In this document: positions 19,115 to 27,663 of the stretch, piece after piece
Position numbering within the stretch: position 1 is the stretch's first letter
Layout of the letters: every line of letters starts with the position of its first letter
Origin: Actinomycetota bacterium
GTDB lineage: Bacteria > Actinomycetota > Acidimicrobiia > Acidimicrobiales > Ilumatobacteraceae
DNA length: 57,784 nucleotides
Reading direction: 5' to 3'
NCBI GenBank assembly: GCA_009927665.1
Contig: RFMM01000180.1
Coordinates: 1 to 57,784 of the forward strand
Made by a program: the position numbers and the translations under genes
The notes under the pieces: model-generated
Database searches by the model: none
What the model was told of the DNA's origin: nothing
The model's input: the letters and a program-made list of their open reading frames with translations, nothing else

Positions 19115-19480
19115 TCAGTTGGCGGCCACAACGGCAATCGCGGTCTGATCGGTGTGGGTGATCGACACATGCCATTGCTGCACACCGCGCGTTGCCGCCA
19201 ACTGAGCGGCACGGCCGCTCACCAGCAAGTGGGGTTGGCCACTCGCATCGCTGCTCACCGACACGTCGTGAAAGTCGAACGCCCCGAGCCCAACACCGAG
19301 TGCCTTCATCGTGGCTTCACGCACCGCGAATCGTGCAGCCAACATCTGGGTGGCGTCAGCACGTCGCTCAGCCGCCTCACACTCAGCAGAGGTAAAGAGT
19401 CGCGTCACCAGCCTTGGGCTGCGAGCAAGCACGTCGCGAAAGCGTGGCACATCGACCGCGTCGATACCGAGACCGAGCAT
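19115..19480 (-). CDS. acpS: Holo-[acyl-carrier-protein] synthase
   Basis: AcpS attaches phosphopantetheine to acyl carrier protein. The 121-residue protein begins MLGLGIDAVDVPRFRDVL with the metal-binding aspartate, and has the FAVREATMKALG motif with the catalytic glutamate and lysine, and a WHVSITHTDQTAIAVV C-terminus. The ATG at 19480 gives the normal family N-terminus; GTG codons at 19483 and 19498 are alternatives. It follows the giant glmS-like gene by a few bases. Confidence 0.93.
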   Translation of the reverse strand: MLGLGIDAVDVPRFRDVLARSPRLVTRLFTSAECEAAERRADATQMLAARFAVREATMKALGVGLGAFDFHDVSVSSDASGQPHLLVSGRAAQLAATRGVQQWHVSITHTDQTAIAVVAAN

Positions 19481-19485
19481 CACGT

Positions 19486-22400
19486 TTACGCCCGCCACAT
19501 ATCGGCGGTTGAGGTGATCGGCAAGATCAGCGCATCAGCAACCGACACCTCGGCCAGGCGATCTTCACGGAACGCCGCCTCGGTCTCGGTCACCGCATCG
19601 ACCAAACGCTCGTATCGGTTGTCGTAGCCCTGCAACACCTGCTTCATCACGCCAGCAGACAGACGATCGTGGAAGAGCACGTGCAACAACGTGATACCCG
19701 TCGTCTCTGCACCCTTGGTCTCGGGCACCAGAATCACCGTGCGATTGTCGCGACGCCCACGGGCGACCAACACTTCTTGCGACATCGCAATTCGTCGCTT
19801 GGTGCCACGCAAGATGTTTGATGCATCAACTCGCGACTGCAAATCGCGCGAGATGCCGCCCCGATCGACGATTGCGACAGTCGCATCATTTGTCGCTGGG
19901 TCGCCTTCGATGCGATAGCGCGTGAAACCGACGACTTGGCTGACTGCGGCATCAAGGTCAGCGAGCACCTTCAATACGCCGTACGTCAGACGCTCGCGTG
20001 CCGCACCTGCGTTGAGCACCGCTTTCACCAGTGCGCGGTCGAGCAGACCTTCTTCGCTGCGCGAGATACCGACGGTGATCGTCTTGGCCTGATGCTTGAT
20101 GGCGTCAATCGGCCGAGTGAGTTCATCGACTGCACGAGTGAGCGCCGCAGTCAGGTCGTCAAGCAATGCCTCGGGTGTCGCAATCTTGCCGAAATCGCGT
20201 TGAAAACTCTGCAACGGGTTCGCCGACATCACCGTGCGCAGCATGCCAACCACTCGCACCGCAGTCGACGCCTCGAGATTGCCGTCATAGGTGCCGGTAG
20301 CAAGTGAGTCGAAGAAGCGAGTCGCAGGCACACCAATCTCGGCGTGCACCTTGTCGAGTAGCACCGCGCCTTGACCGCCGCGGGCGACCGCACGCTCAAC
20401 GACTTCGCGGGTTTGGCGTAGTGGTCGTGCCAATGCATCAATCGCCAATGCCGCTTCGTAACCAAACAGGTGCCCGACCATCACGCTCAACACGAAGGCA
20501 AGCCGTGGGTCAACAGCGGGCACTTCAATGACTGCGGCTGCGGCACCGAAACGCTCTTCGCCAGCGGTCGCCACGACGATTGGCAGGGCCTTGTGGGCGC
20601 GGTAGATCTCGATTTCCTTCGCAACGTCGCTTGCCGTGCCACCCGACAGCCCGGCCGCGCATACGAAGATCAGCGGTTCGCACGACAAGTCGATGTGTTT
20701 CTTGTCTTCGGTGATGTCGCACGCAATTGACTTGTAACACAGTTCGCTCAGCTTGATGCGCACTTCTTCTGCGGCAACTGCGTTGGTGCCGTTACCGACA
20801 ACTGTCCAATACCGACGCGACGTCGCAAACGTGCGAGCTGCGTCGGCAACCTTGCTGCGCGACGCAAGCACCGTATTCATCGCATCGGGCAAGGCACGTA
20901 GCCCAGCCAAGAGTTGAGCGCGGTCATCGGCTTGACCGGTGCCGAGTGCCTGTGCAACCGCGCAGGCAAGCAACGCACCAGCGGCGACCTGCGCGTAGAA
21001 CGCCTTGGTGCTGGCGACGCTCATCTCGACGTCGCGGCCGTCAGAGGTATAGATGACGCCATCGGCTTTGGCCGTCAACTCGCTTCCCCGTCGGTTGACG
21101 ATTGCCAAGACGCGTGCGCCACGTGACCGAGCCAGGTCGACCGTGCGGTTCGTGTCGGTGGTGGTGCCACTCTGACTGATGGCGACAATCAAGGTGTCGC
21201 TCATGTCGAGCGACAGCCCGAAGCCCGACAACTCGGTGGCAGGCAATGCGTCGATGCGCAGACTGTCACCGGTGAGCGCACGCAACAGATTGGCCAACGA
21301 ACGACCAGCGATTGCGGCCGTGCCCTGGCCGATCACTCGAATGCGCCGCAGAGCACCAGATGAGAGTTCGTCGACAATGCGCTGCGGCAGCTGCGAGTCA
21401 TCTAACGACACCGTGAGCAGACCACCTGATTCGGTCACACGTCCGCGCAATGTCTTGGCGAATGATCGCGGCGCCTCAGTGATCTCTTTGGCGAGAAAGT
21501 GACTGTGGGCCCCGCGGTCGATGTCGCGCGTCGTGACTTCGGCGGTCAGCATGTTGTGGTTGCCCATCGAAAGAGCCGTGCCGTCATAGGCGACGAGTTG
21601 AATTCCTTCCGCTTCACCGGCGTGCGCAGCATCGAGCACCACCACCTGCCCGCGGCTCGACGGGTTGTCGGCGTGCGCGAGCGACTCGCCATCCATGCGC
21701 AGGTAGTGCTGCGTCTCTTCGACCAAGCCGTAGGGCTCACTCGCCACGACGAAACGATTCGGCGCCAAACCGACGCACAGACCCTGACCGCTGCCCTTCA
21801 GCGCCAAGAGCAACGACTCTGGAATCTCAGCCGACGCCGCCGCAATCGCAACCGACCCTTCGAATGATGCGACCGTCTCGCGAAATGCGTCAGCAAGCGC
21901 ATCGGCCGACACCGGCGAGCCGCCATCTTTCGTCAAAGAAGCAAGGCGGCGCGAAACAAGTGCAGGTATCACCTTGGCATCGGTGGTGATTGGTTGAGCG
22001 AGCCGCAACTCATGGCGAGCACGCAAGTCGGCATGATTGTCGACATCACCATTCAAAGCCGCAATGAGGTAGGCCGCATTTGCATTGCCTTCGAGCTCTT
22101 CGCTGTTGACCGGGTGGGCATTCGGCTCAGAGATGATGCCGACGCTCGCCCAGCGCGTGTGACCGAGCACTGCGACGCGCGCTTCGGGTTGGCTCACCAA
22201 GAGTCGCAGCAGGTCATCTTGCAGAACGGCATGGCGCATAGCTCGGGTGTTGTCTCCGAGCTCACCGATTTCTGCTGCTGCCTTGTAGACAAATGACCAC
22301 GCTGCACGGGTGATGCGTACCGAGCCAGACGTAAAGAGGCTGTCGTCATGACGTGTGCCAAGCATCGCGCGCACGCGTGCGTCATCTGCCGACACACCAT

Positions 22401-22944
22401 GACCCCACACCATGACGTGCACGCCTGCCGAATCGCGGCCGCGCACTTCCAGTCGATCGATGCCCGAGAAGACCTGCTGAATCGAGAGATATGCGGCGAT
22501 CGCCGAGCGGCTCGCACCGGCGCCGGCCAGGCTGTCGACCGCGGCCGCAGTGCGCAGGCGATCCATGCGAATCGACCACACGGCATCACGCAACACAGTG
22601 AGCAGACCAAGTCGGTGCTCAAGCGCCGCTGCACCAAGCGTGCCAGATGTTTCGAGTGCGTTCTCTGCAGCCGTGATGCGACCCTGCATCTGATCGAGCG
22701 AGGTCCCGAGAGCGGCGACAAACTCGCGGTTGCCTGCCATGAGCCACATGCCTGCGTCGCCGCGCAGTGACGAATCGATGGCAGACATCTGCTGGCCCAT
22801 CACTTCGAGCGCAGCGTCACTTGGCAGAGCGGCCCCCTCAAGCGGCCATTGGTTGACGACGGCAGCGAGTTGGCCGAGCACGTCAGCGGCAACCGGCACG
22901 CTGCGGGTTTCAGGGCGTGACAGCACTGCGATAATGCCGCACAT
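19486..22944 (-). CDS. glmS: Giant GlmS-like glutamine-fructose-6-phosphate aminotransferase (1152 residues)
   Basis: It occupies the glmS position between glmM and acpS and probably makes glucosamine 6-phosphate. Normal GlmS has about 610 residues; this has 1152. Cys2 (MCGIIAVLSR) is the N-terminal nucleophile. A helical insert of about 130 residues (20-160) separates it from the rest of the glutaminase domain: RGRDSAG (168-174), GHTRWA (261-266), NAHP (275-278), NGD (298-300) and the TTDAKV aspartate (322). The first sugar-isomerase domain has QSGTTTDT (591-598) and SVASTKAF (642-649). The second aligns K731, E734 and H750 with E. coli K485, E488 and H504 at identical spacing. AKTITVG (953-959) matches the usual C-terminal AKSVTVE. 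Beyond that lie about 190 extra residues of no recognised family. One intact frame; the glutaminase motifs are diverged but complete. Confidence 0.85.
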   Translation of the reverse strand: MCGIIAVLSRPETRSVPVAADVLGQLAAVVNQWPLEGAALPSDAALEVMGQQMSAIDSSLRGDAGMWLMAGNREFVAALGTSLDQMQGRITAAENALETSGTLGAAALEHRLGLLTVLRDAVWSIRMDRLRTAAAVDSLAGAGASRSAIAAYLSIQQVFSGIDRLEVRGRDSAGVHVMVWGHGVSADDARVRAMLGTRHDDSLFTSGSVRITRAAWSFVYKAAAEIGELGDNTRAMRHAVLQDDLLRLLVSQPEARVAVLGHTRWASVGIISEPNAHPVNSEELEGNANAAYLIAALNGDVDNHADLRARHELRLAQPITTDAKVIPALVSRRLASLTKDGGSPVSADALADAFRETVASFEGSVAIAAASAEIPESLLLALKGSGQGLCVGLAPNRFVVASEPYGLVEETQHYLRMDGESLAHADNPSSRGQVVVLDAAHAGEAEGIQLVAYDGTALSMGNHNMLTAEVTTRDIDRGAHSHFLAKEITEAPRSFAKTLRGRVTESGGLLTVSLDDSQLPQRIVDELSSGALRRIRVIGQGTAAIAGRSLANLLRALTGDSLRIDALPATELSGFGLSLDMSDTLIVAISQSGTTTDTNRTVDLARSRGARVLAIVNRRGSELTAKADGVIYTSDGRDVEMSVASTKAFYAQVAAGALLACAVAQALGTGQADDRAQLLAGLRALPDAMNTVLASRSKVADAARTFATSRRYWTVVGNGTNAVAAEEVRIKLSELCYKSIACDITEDKKHIDLSCEPLIFVCAAGLSGGTASDVAKEIEIYRAHKALPIVVATAGEERFGAAAAVIEVPAVDPRLAFVLSVMVGHLFGYEAALAIDALARPLRQTREVVERAVARGGQGAVLLDKVHAEIGVPATRFFDSLATGTYDGNLEASTAVRVVGMLRTVMSANPLQSFQRDFGKIATPEALLDDLTAALTRAVDELTRPIDAIKHQAKTITVGISRSEEGLLDRALVKAVLNAGAARERLTYGVLKVLADLDAAVSQVVGFTRYRIEGDPATNDATVAIVDRGGISRDLQSRVDASNILRGTKRRIAMSQEVLVARGRRDNRTVILVPETKGAETTGITLLHVLFHDRLSAGVMKQVLQGYDNRYERLVDAVTETEAAFREDRLAEVSVADALILPITSTADMWRA

Positions 22945-22949
22945 ACGAA

Positions 22950-24275
22950 TCAGACTACCGAAGTACGCGTTTCTACGAGACGAACGAGACGTGCTGCCGT
23001 GGCTTCGGCGCGCTCTTGCGAAACTGCTTCAACCATCACACGCACGACAGGTTCGGTGCCTGATGCACGCACCAAAATGCGACCGTCGTCTCCGAGCGCT
23101 GCCCGTTCGCTGCGCAACTCTTCGCCGAGCAGATCTTCGATGTCGTTTGGCATGCGCGCTACTCGCACATTTCGCAAGATCTGCGGCACCGACTGCATCA
23201 CGTTCGTTGCCAGCGAGTGCAGCGACTCGCCACTTCGTCGAACGATCTCAAGCAGCGTGAGCCCAGCCAACAATCCATCACCAGTGGTGGCATGCTGCGA
23301 GAAGATGATGTGACCGCTTTGTTCGCCGCCCAGCGAGTAGTTTCCATCACTCATTGCTGAGAGCACCGACCGGTCTCCGACATCAGTCGTCACGACCGTC
23401 ACGCCGGCTTCACGCATGGCGCGGTGAAAGCCGAGATTGCTCATCGACGTGACCACGACGGTGTTCGCGTGCAGAAGACCACGACGCTGCAGATCGAGTG
23501 CCGCGAGGGCAATCACTCGGTCGCCGTCGACAATATTGCCCTGTTCATCAACGGCGATTACCCGATCACCGTCGCCATCGAATGCAAGCCCAATGCAACC
23601 CAGCTGCGCACAGCGTTGGGCCAAGGGTTGCGGGTGAACCGCGCCGCAACGATCGTTGATGTTGCGACCATCTGGCGCGGCATTGAGCACTTCAGCCGCA
23701 AGACCGAGTGCTGCCAGCACCCGCGGTGCCACGTGGCTCATGGCTCCGTTCGCACAATCAAGCACCACACGTTGGCGATCGAGCGTCACCACCTTGGCGA
23801 AGTGATTGACGTAGTCGTCGATGCTCGGCCCTTGGCTAGCCGGCGGCGCGTCAACTGCCTGCGCCCCGACCGCCGGCGCCACGTCTCCCGATGCTTGCCA
23901 TAGGCGCTCGATGCGGCCTTGCTCGTCGTCGCTGAGTTTTGTTCCACCCGGCGCAAACACCTTGACACCGTTGTCGTGATACGGGTTGTGTGATGCGGTA
24001 ATCGAAACCGCGACACAGTGATGCTGTGCCGAGAGAAATGCCAGTGCGGGGGTCGGCACCACACCCAACTCATGCACGACGCTGCCTTGTGATCGAGCGC
24101 CAGCAGCGAAAGCGGCGAGCCATGATGTGCCACTCTCTCGACCGTCGTGGCCAATGATGATCGGTGAGTGCGGCCACTGGCGCGAAACACATGCGCCAAG
24201 GCGCGCAACATCGGCTGCGCGAATGTCGGTGTCGACTCGGCCGCGAACTCCGTCGGTGCCGAAACGCAGCGCCAA
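22950..24275 (-). CDS. glmM: Phosphoglucosamine mutase
   Basis: GlmM interconverts glucosamine 6-phosphate and glucosamine 1-phosphate on the way to UDP-GlcNAc. The 441-residue protein begins FGTDGVRGRVDTDI, has the active-site SITASHNPYHDNGVKVF with phosphoserine S95, the magnesium loop AFDGDGDRV and a C-terminal ILVRASGTEPVVRVMVE phosphate loop. It directly precedes the giant glmS-like gene, so two successive steps of the pathway are adjacent. It is followed upstream by rpsI with two bases between them. Confidence 0.96.
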   Translation of the reverse strand: MALRFGTDGVRGRVDTDIRAADVARLGACVSRQWPHSPIIIGHDGRESGTSWLAAFAAGARSQGSVVHELGVVPTPALAFLSAQHHCVAVSITASHNPYHDNGVKVFAPGGTKLSDDEQGRIERLWQASGDVAPAVGAQAVDAPPASQGPSIDDYVNHFAKVVTLDRQRVVLDCANGAMSHVAPRVLAALGLAAEVLNAAPDGRNINDRCGAVHPQPLAQRCAQLGCIGLAFDGDGDRVIAVDEQGNIVDGDRVIALAALDLQRRGLLHANTVVVTSMSNLGFHRAMREAGVTVVTTDVGDRSVLSAMSDGNYSLGGEQSGHIIFSQHATTGDGLLAGLTLLEIVRRSGESLHSLATNVMQSVPQILRNVRVARMPNDIEDLLGEELRSERAALGDDGRILVRASGTEPVVRVMVEAVSQERAEATAARLVRLVETRTSVV

Positions 24276-24277
24276 GA

Positions 24278-24673
24278 TCAGCGCTTGGTGTACTGCGGGG
24301 CCTTGCGTGCCTTCTTCAAGCCGTACTTCTTGCTCTCCTTGCGGCGAGCGTCGCGGGCGAGCAGACCGGCTCGCTTCAGCGCCGGACGATGCGACGGATC
24401 AAGAGCGACGAGCGAACGGGCGATCGCCAGTCGCATCGCACCTGACTGACCGGCAGGACCTCCACCAGCAATGTCGACATCGATGTCGTAGGTCGACATC
24501 GTGCCAGTGATGCGTAGCGCTTCGGTGGCGTTGTTGCGATGAATCGTGGTGGGAAAGTACGTCTCGAATGCGCGACCGTTTACGGTGACTCGACCGGAAC
24601 CCGCGCGCAAACGAGCGCGTGACACTGCGCTCTTGCGACGACCGGTGGTTTGGGTGAGAGGTTTGGTAGCCAC
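24278..24673 (-). CDS. rpsI: 30S ribosomal protein S9
   Basis: S9 binds 16S rRNA in the small-subunit head, and its C-terminal tail reaches the P-site tRNA. The 131-residue protein has TGRRKSAVSRARLRAGSG near the start, GGGPAGQSGAMRLAIARSL in the middle and the basic tail ending KAPQYTKR, all diagnostic. It is paired with rplM, as in most bacteria. Confidence 0.97.
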   Translation of the reverse strand: MATKPLTQTTGRRKSAVSRARLRAGSGRVTVNGRAFETYFPTTIHRNNATEALRITGTMSTYDIDVDIAGGGPAGQSGAMRLAIARSLVALDPSHRPALKRAGLLARDARRKESKKYGLKKARKAPQYTKR

Positions 24674-24690
24674 GGTGAAATGCTCCTTTA

Positions 24691-25137
24691 TCAGCGCGCC
24701 TTAGCGGCGCTCATGTCGACGGGTTGCGGCTGTTGCGCCACATGTGGATGTTCTGCGCCGGCGTACACCTGCAGCTTCTTCAACATGGCGCGACCGAGAC
24801 GACCCTTTGGCAACATGCCATGCACGGTGCGACGAATCGCCGCCTCGGGGCTGCGATCAAGGAACTGACTGAACTTCTCGACGCGAATACCACCTGGGTA
24901 GCCGCTGTGTCGGGCGACGATCTTGGCCTCGGCCTTACCGCTGGTCAGCACCACCTTCGACGCATTGATCACGATGACATGGTCGCCCGTGTCAATCGAC
25001 GGCGTGAAGGTTGGCTTGTGCTTGCCGCGCAACAGCGTTGCGATCTCGGTGCTCATGCGACCCAAGACGAGTCCGTCGGCGTCGATCACGTGCCAGGCGC
25101 GCTGCACCTCGCTTGGCTTTGCCGAATAGGTACCCAT
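24691..25137 (-). CDS. rplM: 50S ribosomal protein L13
   Basis: L13 is an early-assembling large-subunit protein. The 148-residue product has WHVIDADGLVLGRMSTEIA, GDHVIVINASKV and the AIRRTVHGMLPKGRLGR segment. The ATG at 25137 is chosen over an upstream in-frame start because AGAGG lies seven bases before it. It is the first gene of rplM-rpsI-glmM and has its own candidate promoter upstream. Confidence 0.96.
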   Translation of the reverse strand: MGTYSAKPSEVQRAWHVIDADGLVLGRMSTEIATLLRGKHKPTFTPSIDTGDHVIVINASKVVLTSGKAEAKIVARHSGYPGGIRVEKFSQFLDRSPEAAIRRTVHGMLPKGRLGRAMLKKLQVYAGAEHPHVAQQPQPVDMSAAKAR

Positions 25138-25194
25138 GTGACTGCCTCTCGTACGTCTCGTGCGGGCCAAACAACCCTGCAACCCGAACACTGA

Positions 25195-25222
25195 ATGATA
25201 ACGGGCTAGAGCTCACCCTCCA
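25195..25222 (-). promoter_or_regulatory. Candidate promoter of rplM-rpsI-glmM
   Basis: On the minus strand TGGAGG (25217-25222) and TATCAT (25195-25200) are 16 bases apart, giving a leader of about 50 nt before rplM. The -10 is good and the -35 weak. Confidence 0.45.
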
Positions 25223-25231
25223 CCTGGCAGC

Positions 25232-25250
25232 GATGCGCGGGCTTCGCATC
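25232..25250 (-). terminator. Hairpin after the glycosyltransferase gene
   Basis: GATGCG and CGCATC form a six-pair stem around a seven-base loop, about 20 bases past the glycosyltransferase stop. No T-run follows. It may end the rplQ-truA-glycosyltransferase transcript; weak evidence. Confidence 0.3.
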
Positions 25251-25270
25251 CACCCGTCGCGAAAAAGCCG

Positions 25271-26353
25271 CTACCCGACGGTTGCTTGGGCACTGAGCCA
25301 GCGCTCGACTCGCTCGGCGAATGCCGACGCCGAATACTGCGCCACAACGGCCGCACGGCACGTCGCCCGGTCGATCGCATCGATCTTTGTCAGAGCGGCG
25401 GCAACAGCGCCCGGGTCGTCGGCTTTGACAACGTACCCCGTGACCCCGTCGCTGACGATCTCCGCTGGGCCGCCGCGGTCATACGTGACGACTGGTACGC
25501 CACACGCCATCGCCTCGATTGCAACGTTGCCGAACGCCTCTACCCATCGATGCACCATGACGAGTGCAGCGCACTGACCGAGTTGGGCCGCCAACTCGCG
25601 GGTCGAAAGAAAGCCAACGTGATGTACCTCAGCCTCGGGGTAACGAGCCTGGGCATCGCGCCATGCCACTTCGTCTTCCATGATGCCGAACACCTGCACT
25701 CGTCGCGCACTGAGCGACGCCACGTGAAAGAGATCGTCGATTCCCTTTTCTCGCGAGATGCGTGAGACGAACGCCAAGTCACTGCCCGGTGTTGCCACGA
25801 ACGGATAGTTCGCGAGGTCGATTCCACTGAGCACGATATTGGCGTGTTGCAGCACGCTCGCGCCGAATGTCGCGGCTTGAGCACGAGTGTGCATGGCAAC
25901 ACAATTCGGTTTGCGGGCCAGAGCTGATGTGACGGCAGCATCCATTTCGTCACTGAGCGAGCCCATGCTCACCAAGTGTGCGGTCGGCACAGCGAGTGGC
26001 GCGTCGACGAACGGCACCACGTCATAAGCAAAGTTCAGCACCACATCACACTCACCACGTTCTGCTTGATCACGCGCCATCTTCCACATTGTGACGAGCA
26101 CCGAGTCATGGGGAACCTGCAGTTTCGTGCCGCGGTCAAGCGTCTGACTCGGCACGTGAAGTGCGCCATCCACTTGCACCAGCTCGACCGTCGGTGGCAA
26201 GTTCGGCAACGTCGACCCTCGCGGAGCAAGCACGGTGATGACATGCCCCCGCGCCGCAAGACCTGCAGCCAGGGTGCGCAACGTGAGTTCGACTCCACCG
26301 CCGATACCTGAGCCGAGCGGCCCTACCGACGTCGAGAGAAAAGTGATGCGCAC
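25271..26353 (-). CDS. Glycosyltransferase, GT4 family
   Basis: A 360-residue GT-B-fold glycosyltransferase. The N-terminus reads RITFLSTSVGPLGSGIGGGVE with the glycine-rich loop of the acceptor domain. The C-terminal half has FVSRISREKGIDDLF and the EAFGNVAIEAMACGVPVV motif, the E-x7-E signature of GT4 retaining enzymes that use UDP- or GDP-sugars. The GTG start at 26353 follows the truA stop by a few bases; the frame is open upstream inside truA. It interrupts the conserved truA-rplM neighbourhood. Donor and acceptor are unknown. Confidence 0.82.
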   Translation of the reverse strand: MRITFLSTSVGPLGSGIGGGVELTLRTLAAGLAARGHVITVLAPRGSTLPNLPPTVELVQVDGALHVPSQTLDRGTKLQVPHDSVLVTMWKMARDQAERGECDVVLNFAYDVVPFVDAPLAVPTAHLVSMGSLSDEMDAAVTSALARKPNCVAMHTRAQAATFGASVLQHANIVLSGIDLANYPFVATPGSDLAFVSRISREKGIDDLFHVASLSARRVQVFGIMEDEVAWRDAQARYPEAEVHHVGFLSTRELAAQLGQCAALVMVHRWVEAFGNVAIEAMACGVPVVTYDRGGPAEIVSDGVTGYVVKADDPGAVAAALTKIDAIDRATCRAAVVAQYSASAFAERVERWLSAQATVG

Positions 26354-26360
26354 GATGCAC

Positions 26361-27170
26361 TCAGTCGACTGAAGTCGGATACCCGACTTCCCACAAGCAC
26401 AGACCATGCGCTGGGGCAATCTGTGATGCGTCTTGGCGTCGACCCGAACGAATAAGCGACATCATGTCACTAGCCGAGCGTCGACCAAGCCCGATGTCAA
26501 CGAAGGTGCCCACGAGCGAACGCACCATCTGGTGACAGAACGCGTTGGCGCGCACCTCGAATTCGACGAGATCTCCGGTGCGCTTCCACGTCGCCTTCAT
26601 GACATAACGCTTCATAGACACGGGTGCTTCGTCATCTTCATTCAGCGAGGTGGCAATTGCCGACGCAGACGATGTGGGCTTGCGGCAGAACGCCGAGAAA
26701 TCGCGCTCGCCCATCACGGCGTCGCACGCCAACTGCATCGGGCGAACGTCGAGTGGCTGATGCACATGCCAAGCAGTCGTCGCCACGAACGGGTCGGGGG
26801 TCAAGGTGTTCAGCACGGTGTAGCGATAGTGGCGCCAGATCGCCGAGAACCGGGCGTGAAACGACGCAGCAGCCCACGCAGCCTCACGCACCGCAATGCG
26901 GGGGCCGCAGAGGGCATTGAGCTTCTTAGGTAGCGACTCGATCTTGATGCGCGCCGGAACATCAAGGCTCACAACCTGACCACGGGCGTGAACTCCGGCA
27001 TCGGTGCGACCCGCTGCCACGAGATGAATGTCGGTCTGGGTGATCTTCTCTAGCGCCTCAGTCAACATGCCTTCAACAGTCGGCACTTCAGGGTTCTTCG
27101 CGAAGCCGTGAAACGTTGAGCCGTCATAGGCGACCACCAGTCGTGCCCGGCGCAACGAGGTGTTGGCCAT
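26361..27170 (-). CDS. truA: tRNA pseudouridine synthase A
   Basis: TruA converts uridines 38-40 of tRNA anticodon arms to pseudouridine. With the ATG at 27170 the protein has 269 residues, starting ANTSLRRARLVVAYDGSTF. The catalytic motif AGRTDAGVHA places the nucleophile at D57, and FCHQMVRSLVGTFVDIG lies near the C-terminus. The frame is open 45 codons further up, into the rplQ end, but that part is not family-like. It follows rplQ, its usual neighbour in Actinobacteria. Confidence 0.94.
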   Translation of the reverse strand: MANTSLRRARLVVAYDGSTFHGFAKNPEVPTVEGMLTEALEKITQTDIHLVAAGRTDAGVHARGQVVSLDVPARIKIESLPKKLNALCGPRIAVREAAWAAASFHARFSAIWRHYRYTVLNTLTPDPFVATTAWHVHQPLDVRPMQLACDAVMGERDFSAFCRKPTSSASAIATSLNEDDEAPVSMKRYVMKATWKRTGDLVEFEVRANAFCHQMVRSLVGTFVDIGLGRRSASDMMSLIRSGRRQDASQIAPAHGLCLWEVGYPTSVD

Positions 27171-27267
27171 GACCTGTGGAGCGGCGCGTGCTAGGCGGTG
27201 ACGCGAACGAGATGGTGACGCGGCCTGTGTTGTAGCGCGGCTCGCGACGACGACCGAACGCCTGGCT

Positions 27268-27636
27268 CTAGACCAGTTCGATGCGGGCCATTGGCGCTTT
27301 GTCACCGAGGCGCTCGCCCAGTTTCAAGATGCGCACATAGCCACCGTTGCGCTCCATGTAACGAGGAGCGAGATTCTTCACGAGTTTGTTCGTCATCTCT
27401 TTGTCGTTGAGAAACGCCTGAATCTGACGAATCTTGTGCAGGCTCGCGGCGTCACTGTTCTGCGCCTTCTTTGCCTTCGTGATGAGACGCTCAGCAATCG
27501 GACGCAGTGCCTTGGCCTTTGCTTCGGTCGTCTCGATGCCCTCGGCAGCAAAGAGCGATGCGGCCAGGTTGGCCATCATCAAACGCTGATGCGACGACGA
27601 GCCACCGAAACTTTTACTACGGCGTGGTTCGGGCAT
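27268..27636 (-). CDS. rplQ: 50S ribosomal protein L17
   Basis: L17 lies near the polypeptide exit tunnel. The 122-residue protein has SSSHQRLMMANLAASLF near its N-terminus, a TEAKAKALRPIAERLITKAK helix and ends GDKAPMARIELV, the normal family form. It follows rpoA by 27 bp, as in the alpha operon of most bacteria. Confidence 0.96.
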   Translation of the reverse strand: MPEPRRSKSFGGSSSHQRLMMANLAASLFAAEGIETTEAKAKALRPIAERLITKAKKAQNSDAASLHKIRQIQAFLNDKEMTNKLVKNLAPRYMERNGGYVRILKLGERLGDKAPMARIELV

Positions 27637-27663
27637 GATCGGTCTCCTTGGGCTGTTTGATCG

